From the IMG/VR virus record IMGVR_UViG_3300047174_000168, positions 1 through 39,826 of that record: a DNA stretch of 39,826 nucleotides; one strand, 5' to 3'. A model generated the notes under the pieces. It did no database searches, was not told where the DNA came from, and saw only the letters and a program-made list of their open reading frames with translations. The DNA comes from a virus. Below, in pieces: positions 39,201-39,826 of this stretch; within the stretch, counting starts at the first letter, position 1; each line of letters opens with the position of its first letter. The position numbers and the translations under genes are program-made.

Positions 39201-39826
39201 CGCGGGGGCATACACCACCGGAAACGACATCACCATCCAGAACTCCATCGTGGTGAACTACTCGGACTCCGGCTTCCCGAACGTCTGGCAGCAGGGCGGT
39301 GCTGGCACCAAGCTCTTCGGTGCGGGCTCGGCTGGCATCAACGGCGGTATCCTCATCGCGGGGTACCAGGCAAGCTGCCTCTGCGCTCCGCAGATTCAGA
39401 ACCCGACGATCCTCAACAACTCGGTCGGGCAGTTCGACGATCCGTGGGCGTTCTCTTCGTTTCAGAAGGTGGGCGTCGGCCTCTTCGGCTTCAATAACGG
39501 CACGATCAGCGGCAACTTTGTCGCGACCACGTTCGACACGGCCATCAGCTCCACCTACGCGAGCAGCCCCGGAAACACCGGCCTGACGATGGCCTATAAC
39601 TATACGACGAACTCCAACATCAACTACTCGATCGCGGCCACGCAGAACGCCGTCTTCCACCACAACCGCGCGCTCAGCTCCTCTGGCGAGGGCCTGCAGA
39701 CCGGCGGCGCGGTCATCAGCCAGTCGACGCCCGCGAATGGCTTCCCGGCTGGCACGGAGTGGTGCGACACCAACATCCTCGCTTACGACAACGTGATGGC
39801 CTACCTCGCGCCCAGCCTGGGCAACG
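36205..39826 (+). CDS. Tailspike-like protein with collagen-like and beta-helix parts, truncated
   Basis: The gene is open at the window end after 1207 codons plus one base. ATG 36205 has AGAAGGA upstream. The N terminus MKRLLLAAAALLCVFAAGCPADAQ is a signal peptide with either an ADA cleavage site or a weak lipobox (AAGC). Then come a beta-rich region, a GPAGPPGVPG stretch and four modules of 48-57 residues with TAPNY..N.GIP and (NGT)n Gly-rich runs (36928-37540). From about residue 630, FVDACLGSDSNDGRS...PWKTLAHVGV starts a right-handed parallel beta-helix, typical of tailspikes and polysaccharide lyases. It could bind and degrade host capsule or EPS. The rest continues beyond base 39826. 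Confidence 0.7.
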   Translation, partial: MKRLLLAAAALLCVFAAGCPADAQMTTVTATNLALSGQPIANGTATFTAVDGTGQPISFTGGNGAFNLAGAFSCTITAGALSGCQVPDACLTTPANILYTVQISSAGHAYFLAKTPGICGATYTLGSVSTAVALVATLVATAPSGTCTMPALDISTTPPNAFMCIGTTWVPIIGAGAVTFSGSYNAGTSYSQYALVSAGGYTYISNLNGNLGNTPATSPTQWTPLGTVGPAGPPGVPGAAANFTIGTVAALAAGATPTVTIGGTAPNYVLNLGIPVGQAGTNGAPGATPTFTIGTVTGLAYGFAPTASLGGTAPNYLLNLGIPAGAAGANGTPGTNGTNGANGATPILTVGTVTQLAAGSTPTFTITGTAPNYTVNIGIPAGAAGANGTPGTNGTNGTNGATPVLSVGTVTQLAAGSTPTFTITGTAPNYTVNIGIPAGATGPAGPLSYTAISSQSAATYAITSSDCNQQGSEVQFTSSTGTAITLPTTGVTAGCVVRIKNLVAGQTLAITPASGTIDQDASLNISYPGDGEFFFTGATTGITWLGFGGYGVRGASALTTLYAAPYVSNIGRLGQVAINGLAKYGPTGPPTAALPGTDYEPDYMRERGMSSAPTLPMSEEGIGAVPYTYGAAIGLRYFVDACLGSDSNDGRSEVFPWKTLAHVGVTPAIFGPDTTVLLHDNCVFHDELLLGNNVTATGSTTLTSNPPAFSGTPGHPVVITSYGPQGPALIDGSDAIVATWTAVSGQTTVFQATLPSVATTNVAYASGTFTVTLPAARTYIQNSEVSLVNCTNADFDGTGAIITSTTGNIRPSNVFTITGIAAPAESSSLGCGVVFMPRKLYVDQGDAANPEFPLQTQPLTAEHNYAGCWAASTKYNFLDSVSSCAATPVFSLYLEQESGSDASIAAGPTITPFNQAAVSDTNTGLQNVIANSGSWYASGSTIYVHLATGDNPGGHTIEGVQRVFGVALLSVNDVTVDGIAVERTQGPAIASGVFTNPTLAGAYTTGNDITIQNSIVVNYSDSGFPNVWQQGGAGTKLFGAGSAGINGGILIAGYQASCLCAPQIQNPTILNNSVGQFDDPWAFSSFQKVGVGLFGFNNGTISGNFVATTFDTAISSTYASSPGNTGLTMAYNYTTNSNINYSIAATQNAVFHHNRALSSSGEGLQTGGAVISQSTPANGFPAGTEWCDTNILAYDNVMAYLAPSLGN
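36928..37542 (+). repeat. Four collagen-like tailspike modules
   Basis: Modules start at 36928 (48 codons), 37072 and 37243 (57 codons each) and 37414 (partial). Each reads roughly VGTVxxLAAGxTPTxTIxGTAPNYxxNxGIP, then a Gly-rich loop such as GANGTPGTNGTNG. Modules 3 and 4 are almost identical at DNA level over about 130 bp, so they arose by recent duplication, and can gain or lose copies by recombination. Confidence 0.85.

Noticed and set aside
1-39826. CRISPR arrays, rRNA, complete tRNA genes, transposons
   Set aside because: No spaced direct-repeat array, no full cloverleaf other than the att fragment, and no transposase or terminal inverted repeat pair was seen.

Overview
The window is most of the genome of a temperate, tailed double-stranded DNA phage (a siphovirus by its tail genes: a tube, a tape measure and a lambda-type tail tip, with no sheath or contractile baseplate gene seen). 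DNA is GC-rich. The host is probably a Gram-negative soil bacterium, because the virus encodes a lipoprotein and Sec-type signal peptides. Acidobacteriota is my guess from the style of the exported and membrane proteins, at low confidence. Nothing in the window looks like plain host chromosome.

Layout. 1-1001: the 3' end of a tail protein gene and a lipoprotein gene on the + strand. 1039-3001: four - strand genes of unknown function (small exported peptide, seven-helix membrane protein, second membrane protein, coiled-coil/winged-helix protein), placed where lysogenic-conversion genes usually sit. 3002-3391: attachment region with a 45-bp piece of the 3' half of a tRNA-Lys(CUU) gene. 3392-4748: integrase and excisionase-like genes on the - strand. 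4749-4857: divergent promoters with repeated operator-like motifs. 4858-13707: a tightly overlapped rightward early operon of small genes, including several HTH regulators, many small zinc-ribbon proteins, a SleB-like hydrolase, an HNH nuclease, a degenerate receiver-domain protein, a DUF5131 protein and a MazG-like protein. 13753-15030: a replication initiator whose gene contains three 22-bp iterons and an AT-rich stretch, a lambda-O-like arrangement. 15233-18120: small membrane proteins, unknowns and an HNH protein. 18265-36170: the packaging, head and tail operon. 36205-39826: a tailspike-like gene with collagen-like repeats and a beta-helix, cut by the window end.

Both ends of the window lie inside tail-protein coding sequence and the att core is internal with phage genes on both sides. 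This fits a circular (or circularly permuted) genome opened in the tailspike region, with some bases missing at the junction because a direct join is out of frame.

The points most worth attention are: iterons out of codon phase inside the initiator gene; a dense set of inverted repeats inside the translated 5' part of an early gene; the probable frameshift in a conserved early gene; a DUF4126 membrane protein and an antisense single-helix protein inserted in the tail operon; a Cys-rich tail on the prohead protease; an unknown duplicated-repeat protein between protease and capsid; a signal peptide on the tailspike; and the unknown four-gene cassette beside attP.
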